A stretch of 50,026 nt of DNA from Prochlorococcus sp. AG-402-I21. Its GTDB lineage: Bacteria; Cyanobacteriota; Cyanobacteriia; PCC-6307; Cyanobiaceae. The DNA is taken from NCBI GenBank assembly GCA_003216955.1, contig QCHZ01000010.1:1-50026 (forward strand), read 5' to 3'. The position numbers were made by a program, and so were the translations under genes. Below are positions 1 to 8,430 of the stretch, piece by piece. The notes under the pieces are model-generated. The model was not told where the DNA came from and made no database searches. It saw nothing but the letters and a program-made list of their open reading frames with translations. Each line of letters starts with the position of its first letter. Position 1 is the stretch's first letter.

Positions 1-2
1 CA

Positions 3-608
3 GAGAGAATGGCTAGCAGAATCCTAGGGATGGGTGATGTTTTAACTCTCGTTGAAAAAGCACAGAAAGAAGTTGAAATTGCTGATGCGGAAATCATGCA
101 AAAGAAGCTTCAAGAAGCAACTTTTGATTTTTCGGATTTTGTAAAACAGATGAGAATGATAAAGAGAATGGGGTCATTAGGGGGGTTACTAAAAATGATT
201 CCTGGGATGAATAAAATTGATGACGGAATGATTAAAAGTGGAGAAGATCAACTTAAAAAAATTGAGGCAATGATTGGTTCAATGTCAGTAGAGGAAAGGA
301 ATAAGCCTGAATTATTGGCAGCACAACCATCAAGACGTCGCAGAGTTGCAAGTGGCAGTGGACATCAGCCAGCAGATGTTGATAAGGTTCTCGCTGATTT
401 CCAGAGGATGCGGGGTTTGATGAAGCAGATGTCTACTGGAGGAGGACTTCCTGGAATGGATGGAGGACTTCCTGGCATGGGAGGACTCTCTGGCATGCCC
501 TCACCAGGTGCTAATCCATATCAGTCAAGAAAAGGAAGAGGGGGTCCAGGTTCTGCACCCCGAAGACAGCGCCCAGTTAAGAAAAAGAAAGGTTTTGGTG
601 ATCTTTAG
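3..608 (+). CDS. ffh: Signal recognition particle protein Ffh, C-terminal part
   Basis: This is the 3' end of ffh; the gene begins before the window, because the frame is open to the left edge and reads E-R-M-A-S-R-I-L-G-M-G-D, the usual junction between the GTPase (NG) domain and the M domain. Visible parts are the methionine-rich M domain, with the SLGGLLKMIPGM stretch that helps bind SRP RNA and signal peptides, and a Gly/Met/Pro-rich tail ending in a basic KKKKGFGDL segment. Ffh binds 4.5S/SRP RNA and delivers nascent membrane proteins to FtsY. The first in-frame ATG in the window (position 9) is internal, not the start. rpsP follows on the same strand, an order common in bacteria. Confidence 0.95.
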   Translation, partial: ERMASRILGMGDVLTLVEKAQKEVEIADAEIMQKKLQEATFDFSDFVKQMRMIKRMGSLGGLLKMIPGMNKIDDGMIKSGEDQLKKIEAMIGSMSVEERNKPELLAAQPSRRRRVASGSGHQPADVDKVLADFQRMRGLMKQMSTGGGLPGMDGGLPGMGGLSGMPSPGANPYQSRKGRGGPGSAPRRQRPVKKKKGFGDL

Positions 609-695
609 AGATATCAAAAGGCTAAATTAATCTTCTGTGGAGTATTATTAAAGTGAAGAACTTTTGAGTTCAATCCACTTACAAATAAATCGAAG

Positions 696-1028
696 ATGAT
701 CAAGCTCCGCCTTAAGCGGTTTGGTAAAAAGCGTGAATCCAGTTTTCGTCTAGTTGCCTGTAATAGCACTTCAAGGCGAGATGGTCGCCCCCTACAAGAA
801 CTAGGCTTTTACAATCCAAGAACCAAAGAAACTAGGTTAGATACAGAGGCTTTGAGAACTCGACTAGGACAAGGTGCTCAGCCTACTGATGCAGTTAGAA
901 CTTTATTAGAAAAAGGAGGACTCCTTGAAAAGAAAGTTCGACCTGCTCAAGTTCTAGGTAAGCAAAAACAAGAAAAAGAAAGATTAGCAAAGAAAAATGA
1001 TGCACCTGCATCAGAAACTTCTGAATAA
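696..1028 (+). CDS. rpsP: 30S ribosomal protein S16
   Basis: S16 of the small ribosomal subunit. The N-terminus [20 protein letters not shown] and the following [16 protein letters not shown] segment are diagnostic for bS16. The core of about 80 residues is followed by a charged Lys/Glu-rich tail, giving 110 aa, slightly long as in other picocyanobacteria. It lies 87 bases after ffh and 37 bases before the PhoH-like gene, all on the plus strand, so the three may be co-transcribed. Confidence 0.97.
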   Translation: MIKLRLKRFGKKRESSFRLVACNSTSRRDGRPLQELGFYNPRTKETRLDTEALRTRLGQGAQPTDAVRTLLEKGGLLEKKVRPAQVLGKQKQEKERLAKKNDAPASETSE

Positions 1029-1065
1029 GAAGTTTTGATGAATATCAAGAATTTCAATAAAATCT

Positions 1066-2043
1066 ATGTCTGAAGCAACCACTGAAGGTCGCTTTTGTAT
1101 AGATCTGCCTGATCCCGATGCTGCTACTGCTTTGTCAGGTACTGGTCAGTCAACACTGCACAGATTGGAAACCCTTACTGGTGCTGCTTTTTCATTGAGG
1201 GGATTGCAACTCGAAATAAAAGGAAATTCTAATCAATTAGAGAGAGCTGCAGCAATTGTTGAATTAGTTAGACCAATTTGGGAAGAAGGACAAATTGTCT
1301 CTGCCGTAGATTTACATGCTGCGGCTAAAGCATTGGATAAGGGGAAAAAAAATGATCACGCCAAATCAACAAGTAAAGTTTTAGCAAGAAGTCAAAGAGG
1401 AAATCTTTTAAGACCAAGAACAATTAGGCAAAAATCCTATGTAGAGGCTATGGAAAAAAGTGATCTTACTTTTGCTTTAGGCCCAGCAGGAACAGGAAAA
1501 ACATTCTTAGCAACTCTGTTAGCAGTGCGAATGCTTACTGAGAGAAAAATTGAGAAGATTATTTTGACAAGACCTGCAGTTGAGGCTGGAGAAAGATTGG
1601 GCTTTTTGCCTGGAGACTTACAGCAAAAGGTAGATCCTTATCTGAGACCTTTATATGATTCTCTTCACTCTTTACTTGGACAAGAAAAAACTAATTTACT
1701 TATTGAAAAAAACGTTATTGAAGTTGCTCCTTTGGCATACATGCGCGGCAGAACTTTAGAAGAATCTTTCGTGATACTTGATGAAGCTCAAAATACTACT
1801 CAAGCACAAATGAGAATGGTTCTTACCAGATTAGGTGAAAGATCAAGAATGGTGGTAACTGGCGATGTAACCCAAGTAGACTTGCCATTCGGACAAATGA
1901 GTGGACTTATTGAAGCAGCAGATTTGCTTGAAAAGGTTGATGGGATTTCAGTTTGCAGACTTACTTCAGCAGATGTAGTAAGACATCCACTTGTACAAAG
2001 CGTTGTTGATGCTTATGCAGAACTTGATAAAAAAATACGATAG
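1066..2043 (+). CDS. phoH: PhoH-like ATPase
   Basis: A PhoH-family P-loop ATPase of 325 aa. The Walker A motif GPAGTGKT lies near residue 140 and a Walker B segment VILDEAQN near residue 237, followed by TGDVTQVDLP, a family signature. The N-terminal part of about 110 residues resembles the nucleic-acid-binding (KH/R3H-like) region that precedes the ATPase core in this family. PhoH proteins are linked to RNA metabolism and, in some bacteria, to phosphate stress; the cellular role in cyanobacteria is not settled. Start ATG at 1066 gives the normal family length. It follows rpsP directly. Confidence 0.93.
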   Translation: MSEATTEGRFCIDLPDPDAATALSGTGQSTLHRLETLTGAAFSLRGLQLEIKGNSNQLERAAAIVELVRPIWEEGQIVSAVDLHAAAKALDKGKKNDHAKSTSKVLARSQRGNLLRPRTIRQKSYVEAMEKSDLTFALGPAGTGKTFLATLLAVRMLTERKIEKIILTRPAVEAGERLGFLPGDLQQKVDPYLRPLYDSLHSLLGQEKTNLLIEKNVIEVAPLAYMRGRTLEESFVILDEAQNTTQAQMRMVLTRLGERSRMVVTGDVTQVDLPFGQMSGLIEAADLLEKVDGISVCRLTSADVVRHPLVQSVVDAYAELDKKIR

Positions 2044-2054
2044 GGTGATCCGCA

Positions 2055-2096
2055 TTCACATTTGTGAAGACTTATTTTTTTTGTGTCAAAATAAGT
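2055..2096. other. Two small inverted repeats after the phoH-like gene
   Basis: Between the PhoH-like gene and the next gene there are two self-complementary stretches: ttcaca/tgtgaa at 2055-2068 (tight loop) and acttatttt/aaaataagt at 2070-2078 and 2088-2096 (9-base loop). The run of T's at 2075-2082 follows the first hairpin, so this could be a weak intrinsic terminator. The stems are AT-rich and may be fortuitous. Confidence 0.3.
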
Positions 2097-2118
2097 ATTA
2101 ATAATTATCTGGTGCGTT

Positions 2119-2856
2119 ATGCCAGCAAACAGCAATTTTCAACAAGCTATTCGTGAAGCACAATCAAGTGCACTTATTGGCCCAAATGTAGTTAATAAAG
2201 CTTTGCCTTATGTAGGTGGAGGAATGGCATTAACTGGATTAGGTGTTTTAGGTGGACTTTCTTTACAAGCAACTAACAATCCTCTATTTGGCCCGCTATT
2301 TATAGGTGCATTTATTGCAGAAATAGTTCTATTTTTTATGGCAAGCAGCGCTGCCAACAACGCAAATAATTCTAAAGCGCTTCCACTTTTGACAGGATTC
2401 AGCTTGTTAACTGGCTTTACATTAAGTGGGATTGTTGGATTGGCAATTCAAGTTGCAGGCATGGGAGCCATAGGAACAGCTGTATTCGCTACTGGAATTA
2501 CTTTCGTTATTGCATCTTCTGTTGGAAGAAAAATGAGTGATAACGTTGGTCAAGCTTTGCAAGGAGCAGTTGGTCTTGGATTGCTTGGTCTTATTATTGC
2601 AATGGTTTTTCAGTTTATTGGTGGTTTATTTGCTCCAGGGATGTTTGGAGGCAGTGGATTTGAATTAATGATTGCTGGCTTTGGAACTGTACTTTTTGTT
2701 GCTATGTCTTTTGTAGATTTCTATACAATGCCAAGAAGGTACAACGATGAACAGTATTTAGCAGGAGCATTGGGAATGTACTTAACTTATATAAATTTAT
2801 TTGTTTTTGTTCTTCGTCTGATCATTGCTCTACAAGGGGGTGGTAGAAGAGATTGA
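2119..2856 (+). CDS. Bax inhibitor-1 / YccA-family membrane protein
   Basis: A 245-residue, very hydrophobic protein with about seven predicted membrane segments, typical of the Bax inhibitor-1 family (UPF0005; YccA, YbhL). The late segment AMSFVDFYTMPRRYNDEQYLAGALGMYLTYINLF contains family features: an Asp within a membrane helix and a conserved G-x-Y-L-x-Y-I-N-L-F helix. E. coli YccA interacts with the FtsH protease and other relatives are proton/calcium leak channels; the function here is inferred only from the family. The gene ends just before a strong hairpin at 2881. Confidence 0.85.
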   Translation: MPANSNFQQAIREAQSSALIGPNVVNKALPYVGGGMALTGLGVLGGLSLQATNNPLFGPLFIGAFIAEIVLFFMASSAANNANNSKALPLLTGFSLLTGFTLSGIVGLAIQVAGMGAIGTAVFATGITFVIASSVGRKMSDNVGQALQGAVGLGLLGLIIAMVFQFIGGLFAPGMFGGSGFELMIAGFGTVLFVAMSFVDFYTMPRRYNDEQYLAGALGMYLTYINLFVFVLRLIIALQGGGRRD

Positions 2857-2880
2857 GAATGATAAATTAAATATAAAAAG

Positions 2881-2902
2881 AGAGCCGAAAGGCTCTTTTT
2901 TT
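2881..2902. terminator. Rho-independent terminator between convergent genes
   Basis: Perfect hairpin agagcc-gaaa-ggctct (2881-2896) with a GNRA-type tetraloop, followed by a run of T's to 2902 and preceded by an A-rich stretch. It can end transcription of the Bax-inhibitor-like gene on the plus strand and, read from the other side, of the reverse-strand gene whose stop codon is at 2901-2903. Confidence 0.88.
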
Positions 2903-3413
2903 ATGTTGCAACTTCATAAATACTTTCTGATATTGCATTGATTTGTTCATCGTTATAACCCCATCTATTCAGAAACTTCAAGTCATTTCCATTCCCTTTT
3001 GTTGCTTCAAGTAAAACATCTAAACGTTTTTTGACCTCAGTTGAATCTAATAGTTTAAGTAATTCAATACACCGAATTTTTATTCTCTCTGATTGGATTT
3101 CCTGAGGATCTTTATTATTTCGATGTGTAATTATCATTGCTGAACTCATAGCAAGATTCTTGACGGTTAGGTCCACAACAAATTCTCCAGAACTTCTTAA
3201 TTGAAAAATTAATGCATCAGGAAATCTATCCATTAAAGGGCAATCTATTGAGAGACTTACAGCAAAAAATCCTCTTGCACCCTCTACAGTTTGAATAAGC
3301 TCGCCAATTCGATCAGAAATAACTTCGTCACTTATTTCATCATTTTCCCAACTTTTGCACCAAATCATTGATGCTTGCATAGCCTCTTTAAAAGTTGGTT
3401 TCTGTTCATTCAT
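2901..3413 (-). CDS. Conserved hypothetical protein next to era
   Basis: A 170-residue soluble protein with no signal peptide or membrane segment and no domain I can name. It is rich in charged residues, with amphipathic helices at the start (FKEAMQASMIWCKSWEN) and end (LLKLLDSTEVKKRLDVLLEA). The sequence has normal codon use and a clear gene-like composition. It is divergent from era, with 45 bases between the two starts, so they share a promoter region. I believe similar proteins lie beside era in other marine picocyanobacteria, but this is from memory and not tested. Function unknown. Confidence 0.8.
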   Translation of the reverse strand: MNEQKPTFKEAMQASMIWCKSWENDEISDEVISDRIGELIQTVEGARGFFAVSLSIDCPLMDRFPDALIFQLRSSGEFVVDLTVKNLAMSSAMIITHRNNKDPQEIQSERIKIRCIELLKLLDSTEVKKRLDVLLEATKGNGNDLKFLNRWGYNDEQINAISESIYEVAT

Positions 3414-3458
3414 GGTTTTATTGCTCTTTTAGAGTAAGGCTATAGATAATCGCAGAGA

Positions 3459-4406
3459 ATGAGAATGTCTTTGGGAAATTTAAATCAAGAGGATTTTAAG
3501 TCAGGATTTATTGCATTAATCGGTAGACCCAATGTTGGTAAATCAACTTTCATAAACAAATTTATTGGTCAGAAAATATCAATTACATCGCCCATCGCTC
3601 AAACTACTCGAAATCGATTAAAAGTAATACTTACTAATAAAAAGTCTCAAATTATTTTTGTTGATACTCCTGGTATTCACAAACCCCATCATTTATTAGG
3701 TGAAAGACTTGTTCAGAGTGCGAAGAGATCTATTGGAGAGGTGGATGCAGTTTTAGTTATTTTTGAAGCCAATCATTCTCCAGGAAGAGGTGATGCATTT
3801 ATTTTAAATTTGATTAGAAATATACAAATACCAGTGATTGTTGCCTTGAACAAATGGGATCTTGTTCATTTGAGTCAATTTAAAGAAAGAAAGAAAGAAT
3901 ATTTAGATTTTTTTGAGGGTACAAATTGGCCAGTTTTTTGTTGTAGTGCTTTTACAGGAAAGGGATGTAATGAATTGATTAATGAAATAGAAGAAAAACT
4001 ACCTTTGGGCCCTCAGTTGTATCCAAGTCATATGACTTGTGACCATCCTGAAAAGTTTTTAATGGCTGAATTTATAAGGGAACAAGTGTTAATAAATACT
4101 CGCGAAGAGGTCCCTCATAGTGTTGCAGTTTCTATTGATAAAATTGAAGATGTACCTTCGAAAAAAAAATCTAAAGAGAATTCAAGAACAGGAATTCTTG
4201 CAACTATTTGTGTTGAGAAAAAAAGCCAGAAAGGAATTTTAATTGGTAAAGGAGGAAGTATGTTGAAGAAAATTGGCCAGGAATCAAGACTACAAATTCA
4301 AACTTTAATTAATGGGAATGTATATTTAGAATTGTTTGTTAAAGTTGTTCCTGACTGGAGAAGTAAATCTTCTCGGCTTAATGAGTTTGGTTATGAAGGG
4401 AGCTAA
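3459..4406 (+). CDS. era: GTPase Era
   Basis: Era binds 16S rRNA and assists 30S subunit maturation. All GTPase motifs are visible: G1 GRPNVGKS, G2 around TTRNRLKV, G3 DTPGI, G4 NKWD and G5 CCSAFTGKG. The C-terminal KH RNA-binding domain follows, with [19 protein letters not shown] and the ending [11 protein letters not shown] typical of Era. Length 315 aa is normal for cyanobacteria. There are two possible ATG starts, at 3459 and 3465; either leaves a short leader before the G domain. The trmD-ispF frame starts five bases after the stop, so the two genes are probably co-transcribed. Confidence 0.96.
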   Translation: MRMSLGNLNQEDFKSGFIALIGRPNVGKSTFINKFIGQKISITSPIAQTTRNRLKVILTNKKSQIIFVDTPGIHKPHHLLGERLVQSAKRSIGEVDAVLVIFEANHSPGRGDAFILNLIRNIQIPVIVALNKWDLVHLSQFKERKKEYLDFFEGTNWPVFCCSAFTGKGCNELINEIEEKLPLGPQLYPSHMTCDHPEKFLMAEFIREQVLINTREEVPHSVAVSIDKIEDVPSKKKSKENSRTGILATICVEKKSQKGILIGKGGSMLKKIGQESRLQIQTLINGNVYLELFVKVVPDWRSKSSRLNEFGYEGS

Positions 4407-4411
4407 TCAGT

Positions 4412-5638
4412 ATGAGTAGGATCAGATTCGATGTAGTAAGCCTTTTCCCAGAAGCATTTAAAAATTTTTTTAATCATGGACTTATAAAAAAGGCATTTGA
4501 AGAGAAGATTGCATCAATTCATATACATAATCCTCGTGACCATGCAATAGATAATTATCGAAAAGTTGATGATGAACCATATGGCGGAGGCGCTGGAATG
4601 GTCTTGAAGCCCGAACCTTATTTTTCGGTATTTGATCAAATCCCAAAGCTCAATAATAAAAGGATACTTTTGATGTCTCCACAAGGTAGAAGAATAGCTC
4701 AATCTGATTTTTCTAGATGGTCAAAATCAGATCAACTTATATTGATATGTGGTAGCTATGAGGGGTTTGATGAGAGGATTCGTTCTCTAGCGGATGAAGA
4801 AATTTCAATTGGAGACTTTGTCCTTACGGGTGGAGAAATTCCTGCGATAACTCTTATTAATGGAGTAGTACGACTATTGCCTGGAACTTTAGGAAGTGCC
4901 GAATCATTAGAAGAAGAAAGCCATAATGAGTTCCTTTTAGAACATCCGCAATACACACGACCCTCAGAATTCAAAGGTATGAAGGTTCCTGATGTCTTAC
5001 AAAGTGGTAACCATAAATTAATTAAAGAATGGAGGCAGAAGCAAAGAGAAATCAGGACTCAGTCACGTAGACCCGATTTGTTCAAACTTTGGAAGCTCGA
5101 CCAATTATCATTCGATAAAAGAACTTCATTATTAAAAACTGAAGTGAGCTTACGAATAGGCAACGGTTATGACATGCACAGATTGGTTCCTGGTCGACCT
5201 TTAATACTTGGTGGGATTAAGTTAAATCATCCTGAAGGTTTAGGTCTTGATGGACATAGTGATGCAGATGTTCTTACTCATGCAATTATGGATGCAATTT
5301 TAGGGGCATTATCTTTGGGTGATATTGGAAAGTACTTCCCTCCAGATGACCCTAAATGGAAGAATGCAGATAGTCTGATTCTTCTTGAACAGGTAATAGA
5401 ATTAATTGAGAAGAAAGGTTGGCAAATTCAAAATATTGATTCAGTTATTGTTGCTGAAAGGCCAAAATTAAAACCTTATATAGACCTGATGAAGGAGAAA
5501 ATATCTAAGAAAATAGGAGTTGATATTGATGATGTAGGGGTTAAAGCAACTACAAATGAGAAATTAGGTGCTGAAGGGAGAGAAGAAGGTATATGTTGTC
5601 ATGCAGTTGTTTTGATGAAAAGAAATGAAAACAAGTAA
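4412..5638 (+). CDS. trmD: TrmD tRNA (guanine-37-N1) methyltransferase in frame with IspF
   Basis: One 408-codon frame encodes two full enzymes. Residues 1 to about 244 are TrmD, which methylates N1 of G37 in tRNA: the N-terminus [24 protein letters not shown], the SAM-binding trefoil-knot motifs [13 protein letters not shown] and [14 protein letters not shown], and the C-terminal RRPDLF segment are present. Residues 245 to 408 are IspF (MECDP synthase of the MEP isoprenoid pathway). No stop codon separates them. Either a real fusion protein is made, or TrmD is translated with an IspF tail while IspF also starts at the internal GTG at 5144. Each half has normal family length, so nothing seems lost. 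Same operon as era. Confidence 0.92.
   Translation: MSRIRFDVVSLFPEAFKNFFNHGLIKKAFEEKIASIHIHNPRDHAIDNYRKVDDEPYGGGAGMVLKPEPYFSVFDQIPKLNNKRILLMSPQGRRIAQSDFSRWSKSDQLILICGSYEGFDERIRSLADEEISIGDFVLTGGEIPAITLINGVVRLLPGTLGSAESLEEESHNEFLLEHPQYTRPSEFKGMKVPDVLQSGNHKLIKEWRQKQREIRTQSRRPDLFKLWKLDQLSFDKRTSLLKTEVSLRIGNGYDMHRLVPGRPLILGGIKLNHPEGLGLDGHSDADVLTHAIMDAILGALSLGDIGKYFPPDDPKWKNADSLILLEQVIELIEKKGWQIQNIDSVIVAERPKLKPYIDLMKEKISKKIGVDIDDVGVKATTNEKLGAEGREEGICCHAVVLMKRNENK
5144..5638 (+). CDS. ispF: IspF, 2-C-methyl-D-erythritol 2,4-cyclodiphosphate synthase (domain or internal start)
   Basis: The C-terminal 164 codons of the trmD frame are a complete IspF, which cyclises CDP-ME-2P to MECDP in the plastid-type isoprenoid pathway. 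Motifs are [12 protein letters not shown] (Asp and His are zinc ligands), [32 protein letters not shown] and the C-terminal [19 protein letters not shown] codon at 5144 lies five residues before the conserved GNGYD, just where IspF proteins usually begin, so independent initiation is plausible. The upstream bases show only a weak ribosome binding site. Whether the cell makes separate IspF, the fusion, or both cannot be decided from sequence. It overlaps the next gene by 14 bases. Confidence 0.8.
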   Translation: MSLRIGNGYDMHRLVPGRPLILGGIKLNHPEGLGLDGHSDADVLTHAIMDAILGALSLGDIGKYFPPDDPKWKNADSLILLEQVIELIEKKGWQIQNIDSVIVAERPKLKPYIDLMKEKISKKIGVDIDDVGVKATTNEKLGAEGREEGICCHAVVLMKRNENK

Positions 5639-6080
5639 AAAGAAAAATTTTATTCAAAAAATTTTTCTTTTTGTATTTGTTGGTTTAATTTCTCTTTCTA
5701 CTATTTTTGGAAATGTGAAAAATATTCAAGCTGAGTCTTTTTTGAAAGTGAATTTTCCAAAGGAATCTATTGTCGAGCACCTTAAGCTTGATGTCCCGAA
5801 AAAATTTAAACATGCTTGGTTAAAAGCCGAACAAGGAAGTTGGGAACCATGGTTGTTGAAACAGAATGGGTTTTTAGGACGCCAACTTTTTTGGGATCCT
5901 GAACTTGAGGAAGCAACCTTATTGATTGCTTGGGAGTCAAAAGCAGTTTGGAAGAATATTTCTCAGACAGAAATAAATCTTGTCCAGCAGGATTTTGAAA
6001 GGATTGCTCGAAAGGAAACAGGTGAGATTAGTGGAAATCCTTTCCCATTGATTTTTGAAGGAGAATTAAATCCAGAGTAA
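5625..6080 (+). CDS. TIGR03792-family cyanobacterial exported protein
   Basis: A 151-residue protein with a basic N-terminus and one hydrophobic segment (about residues 12-30, [18 protein letters not shown]), likely a signal peptide or anchor. The body carries the pattern of the cyanobacteria-specific TIGR03792 family, which has an ABM-like fold: [48 protein letters not shown]. The family has no known function. Its start overlaps the end of ispF by 14 bases and larB follows after two bases, so it lies within one operon running from era to larB. Confidence 0.82.
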   Translation: MKTSKKKNFIQKIFLFVFVGLISLSTIFGNVKNIQAESFLKVNFPKESIVEHLKLDVPKKFKHAWLKAEQGSWEPWLLKQNGFLGRQLFWDPELEEATLLIAWESKAVWKNISQTEINLVQQDFERIARKETGEISGNPFPLIFEGELNPE

Positions 6081-6082
6081 AG

Positions 6083-6730
6083 ATGAATCAATCAATTATT
6101 GATTTTCAGAGACCAAGTCGACTAGGTGTGATTGAGGCTATATGGGGGGAGCATAAAACAATAGAGCAAATTTCTGAAATATTGAAAAAATTTCAACTTA
6201 AATACGAAACTGCTTTGGTGACAAGACTTTCCAAAGTAAAAGGAGAAAAACTTTTAGTTGAATTTCCTTCTGCAAAATTTCATGAGATAGCTGGTTGTTT
6301 AACTATGGGGAAGTTTAAGGAATGTACTTCTTCTGAGGAAGAAGTGATTATTTTGACTGGAGGAACAAGTGATGTAGGGGTGGCGTCAGAAGCAGAAATA
6401 GCTTTGAATTTGCACGGAATAAAAACTAAATTATTGATTGATGTTGGTGTCGCAGGCCTTCATAGGCTGCTAGATAGGCTTGAAGAAATAAAATCAGCAA
6501 AAGTAGTTATTGCATGTGCCGGCATGGAGGGAGCTTTGCCTACTGTGCTTGCTGGATTAATTCCTCAGCCAATTATTGGACTTCCTGTTTCAGTTGGATA
6601 TGGCATTAGTGGTGGAGGTAAAACTGCTTTGGAGGGAATGCTTGCAAGTTGTGCTCCAGGATTATTAGTAGTGAATATTGATAATGGTTATGGTGCAGCG
6701 ATGGCTGCTATTAGAATTTTATTGGCCTAA
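6083..6730 (+). CDS. larB: LarB-like carboxylase (PurE-related)
   Basis: 215 aa, matching LarB, which carboxylates and hydrolyses nicotinate adenine dinucleotide in synthesis of the nickel-pincer cofactor. The PurE-like core is clear: ILTGGTSDVGVASEAE, DVGVAGLHRLLDRL, VIACAGMEGALPTVLAGL, and the Gly-rich PVSVGYGISGGGKTAL. The N-terminal part is shorter than in Lactobacillus LarB (about 250 aa). LarC and LarE, which would be needed for the cofactor, are not in this window, so it may serve another reaction; older annotations call this family an AIR carboxylase homologue. Two bases separate it from the preceding gene. Confidence 0.85.
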   Translation: MNQSIIDFQRPSRLGVIEAIWGEHKTIEQISEILKKFQLKYETALVTRLSKVKGEKLLVEFPSAKFHEIAGCLTMGKFKECTSSEEEVIILTGGTSDVGVASEAEIALNLHGIKTKLLIDVGVAGLHRLLDRLEEIKSAKVVIACAGMEGALPTVLAGLIPQPIIGLPVSVGYGISGGGKTALEGMLASCAPGLLVVNIDNGYGAAMAAIRILLA

Positions 6731-6864
6731 TCCTTATTTGAATTCATTTCTAGAACCTGTTCTAGCCATAATTTCATAGAGTTAGGCAGTAGACCTTTCT
6801 CGTAACGGAAGATTGCTTCGGTAATAACGGGAGTGTTTATCCATTGAATAGTCTTTCGCCTCAT
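6727..6864 (-). CDS. Small protein of 45 aa, function unknown
   Basis: Reverse-strand frame from ATG (6862-6864) to TAG (6727-6729). It reads MRRKTIQWINTPVITEAIF, then RYEKGLLPNSMKLWLEQVLE and a short polar end. A purine-rich ribosome binding site (agaagagag) lies about eight bases before the ATG, which supports real translation. The stop overlaps the larB stop on the other strand. The protein-like composition and clear ribosome binding site suggest a genuine small gene. No domain recognised. Confidence 0.6.
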   Translation of the reverse strand: MRRKTIQWINTPVITEAIFRYEKGLLPNSMKLWLEQVLEMNSNKD

Positions 6865-6930
6865 TAAAACTCTCTTCTTTCTCCCAAGTTGAACTATTAA
6901 TACAAGGTGCGCAAGGGGGGATTTATAGTC

Positions 6931-7098
6931 TTAAGATTCTTCGTCATATTTGCTACCAAGCCTTGTTAGTTCATCACTATTGTTGCTCGATTCAACATCG
7001 AGGAGACGAGTGACTAATTCTGATAAATCTCTTTGAGCAAGCTCTCCAGAGCTTTCCCATTTCATTGAACGAGGTTCTGGTTGTGAAGAAGCCGACAC
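6931..7098 (-). CDS. Small acidic protein of 55 aa, function unknown
   Basis: Reverse-strand frame read from GTG (7096-7098) to TAA (6931-6933). The core SMKWESSGELAQRDLSELVT and RLLDVESSNNSDELTRLGSKYDEE is strongly gene-like and predicted to form amphipathic helices. GTG is the best upstream start I can find; no ATG precedes it in frame, and the internal ATG would remove about 11 residues. No strong ribosome binding site is visible. It follows the 55-to-45 aa small-gene pair order on the reverse strand, upstream of the 45 aa frame, so the two could be co-transcribed. Function unknown. Confidence 0.55.
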   Translation of the reverse strand: MSASSQPEPRSMKWESSGELAQRDLSELVTRLLDVESSNNSDELTRLGSKYDEES

Positions 7099-7226
7099 TT
7101 CTATTATGAGTAAATAACTGTCAGAGAATGCTAACTGTTATTTGTATATTTTTTGACCCTTCTTTACGTAAATAAGATGAAAAAAATATAAAGAAATCAG
7201 GTTTTTGGTTACTTAGAACACTGAAT

Positions 7227-8192
7227 TTATAAATGTTTAAGATTTGGGTATTGAGTTATTAGCTCTTCTTCTCTCAAAGTGTCTCCTTCTCCGTCAGGTT
7301 GCCAGATAATTTCTAAAGCGATTAGGTCATCTGATGATATTGATCCTAAGAGTCTTAATGCTTCTGTGATTTGTTCGTTATTTGCGGACTCTTTTAGTCT
7401 TAAATCCTTTTTGTTCGCTACTAAAATTGTAACCGCGATATATTCATTTGTTAAATCTGAATCACCAGGATTGGATTCGATATTTGTTGATGTAGATATT
7501 TGCCCTGAATAGTTTGATGTAAGTTCAGCGTTTAATTTACTTCTTTCAGTTATTGAGATTCGATTAAATGTTGATTCTGCAGAGGCAAAAGGAACGGAGC
7601 CTGTTTCTATATTTGAATAGACCCATAATTCAGGCTTCCTTAGCAAGGCCAGTGTTGTGTCTTGAAGTACTCTTTGAAGCCCATATGAGGTTGAGGTGTT
7701 AGAAGAGGAAGCAAGCTCTCTAAGCTTGACTTGAATCTCTTTTGCACTGGCTAGTAATCCAATTTGAAATTGTATTAAAGAAACTTTGGATGGGTTTGCT
7801 GATTGAGAAACTATTGAGTTATTGCTTGAGTTGGTAAAATTTGAAGAGTTTTTAAATGAATTAACAATCACACCAACGATTGACATAAGTATTAAAAACC
7901 CAAAAATTCCACCACCACCAAAGCCAAATATTGGCAATAAGAAAGGAAAACCAATACCACCTCCTCTATAGCCACTTCCATAGCCTCGAAAGCTATTGCC
8001 TCCATATCCTCCATAATTTTGGCTCCGTGGCGAAGAAGGTGACTGAAAACTACTTCCACCGATGCGTCCTCCACTTGCGGCTGAGGCAGGGTTGGGATTA
8101 ATAAATAAAAAAGAGGAAATTATTGAAGAAATAACTATAAAAGAAAAAATTCTTTTTCTTTTGAAACAGTTAAAGCGAGTGGATTTGAACAC
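7227..8192 (-). CDS. DUF1517 membrane protein
   Basis: 321 aa, a DUF1517 protein, a family shared by cyanobacteria and plastids. It begins with a basic stretch and a hydrophobic signal sequence ending in ASAASGG (residues about 17-40), followed by a low-complexity Gly/Ser/Tyr-rich linker (NYGGYGGNSFRGYGSGYRGG), a membrane segment (FLLPIFGFGGGGIFGFLILMS, about residues 85-110), and a conserved C-terminal domain with VSLIQFQIGLLASAKEIQ and LIALEIIWQPDGEGDTL. It is probably anchored in a membrane with the C-terminal domain free. Function unknown. thiS lies 19 bases upstream on the same strand. Confidence 0.87.
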   Translation of the reverse strand: MFKSTRFNCFKRKRIFSFIVISSIISSFLFINPNPASAASGGRIGGSSFQSPSSPRSQNYGGYGGNSFRGYGSGYRGGGIGFPFLLPIFGFGGGGIFGFLILMSIVGVIVNSFKNSSNFTNSSNNSIVSQSANPSKVSLIQFQIGLLASAKEIQVKLRELASSSNTSTSYGLQRVLQDTTLALLRKPELWVYSNIETGSVPFASAESTFNRISITERSKLNAELTSNYSGQISTSTNIESNPGDSDLTNEYIAVTILVANKKDLRLKESANNEQITEALRLLGSISSDDLIALEIIWQPDGEGDTLREEELITQYPNLKHL

Positions 8193-8211
8193 TTATTTGT
8201 ATTTGAGTTGA

Positions 8212-8430
8212 TTAACTGTAGGAACCTCCACCAACAATTGTCACAACCTCTAAGCAATCGCCATTTTTTATTTTTGTACTTATCCAAACTTTTGGATTAA
8301 TTATTTCACCATTTAACTCAACTACAACTAATTGAGGTTTGTAACCTAAGTTTTCAAGTAAACCTTCAAGTAGTAATTCTTCGTTAGAGTCAACAAAAGT
8401 CTTATTTTCTCCGTTAATTTTTAGTTTCAT
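8212..8430 (-). CDS. thiS: Sulfur carrier protein ThiS
   Basis: ThiS, the ubiquitin-fold sulfur donor for the thiazole of thiamine; 72 aa. Features are the beta-grasp start MKLKINGENKTF, the middle VVVELNGEIINPKVW and the end DCLEVVTIVGGGSYS. In well-studied ThiS the chain ends in Gly-Gly, whose carboxylate is adenylated and thiocarboxylated. Here three residues (SYS) follow the glycines, so the tail would have to be trimmed or this protein works differently. Its start overlaps the thiE stop by four bases, giving a thiE-thiS operon. Confidence 0.88.
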   Translation of the reverse strand: MKLKINGENKTFVDSNEELLLEGLLENLGYKPQLVVVELNGEIINPKVWISTKIKNGDCLEVVTIVGGGSYS

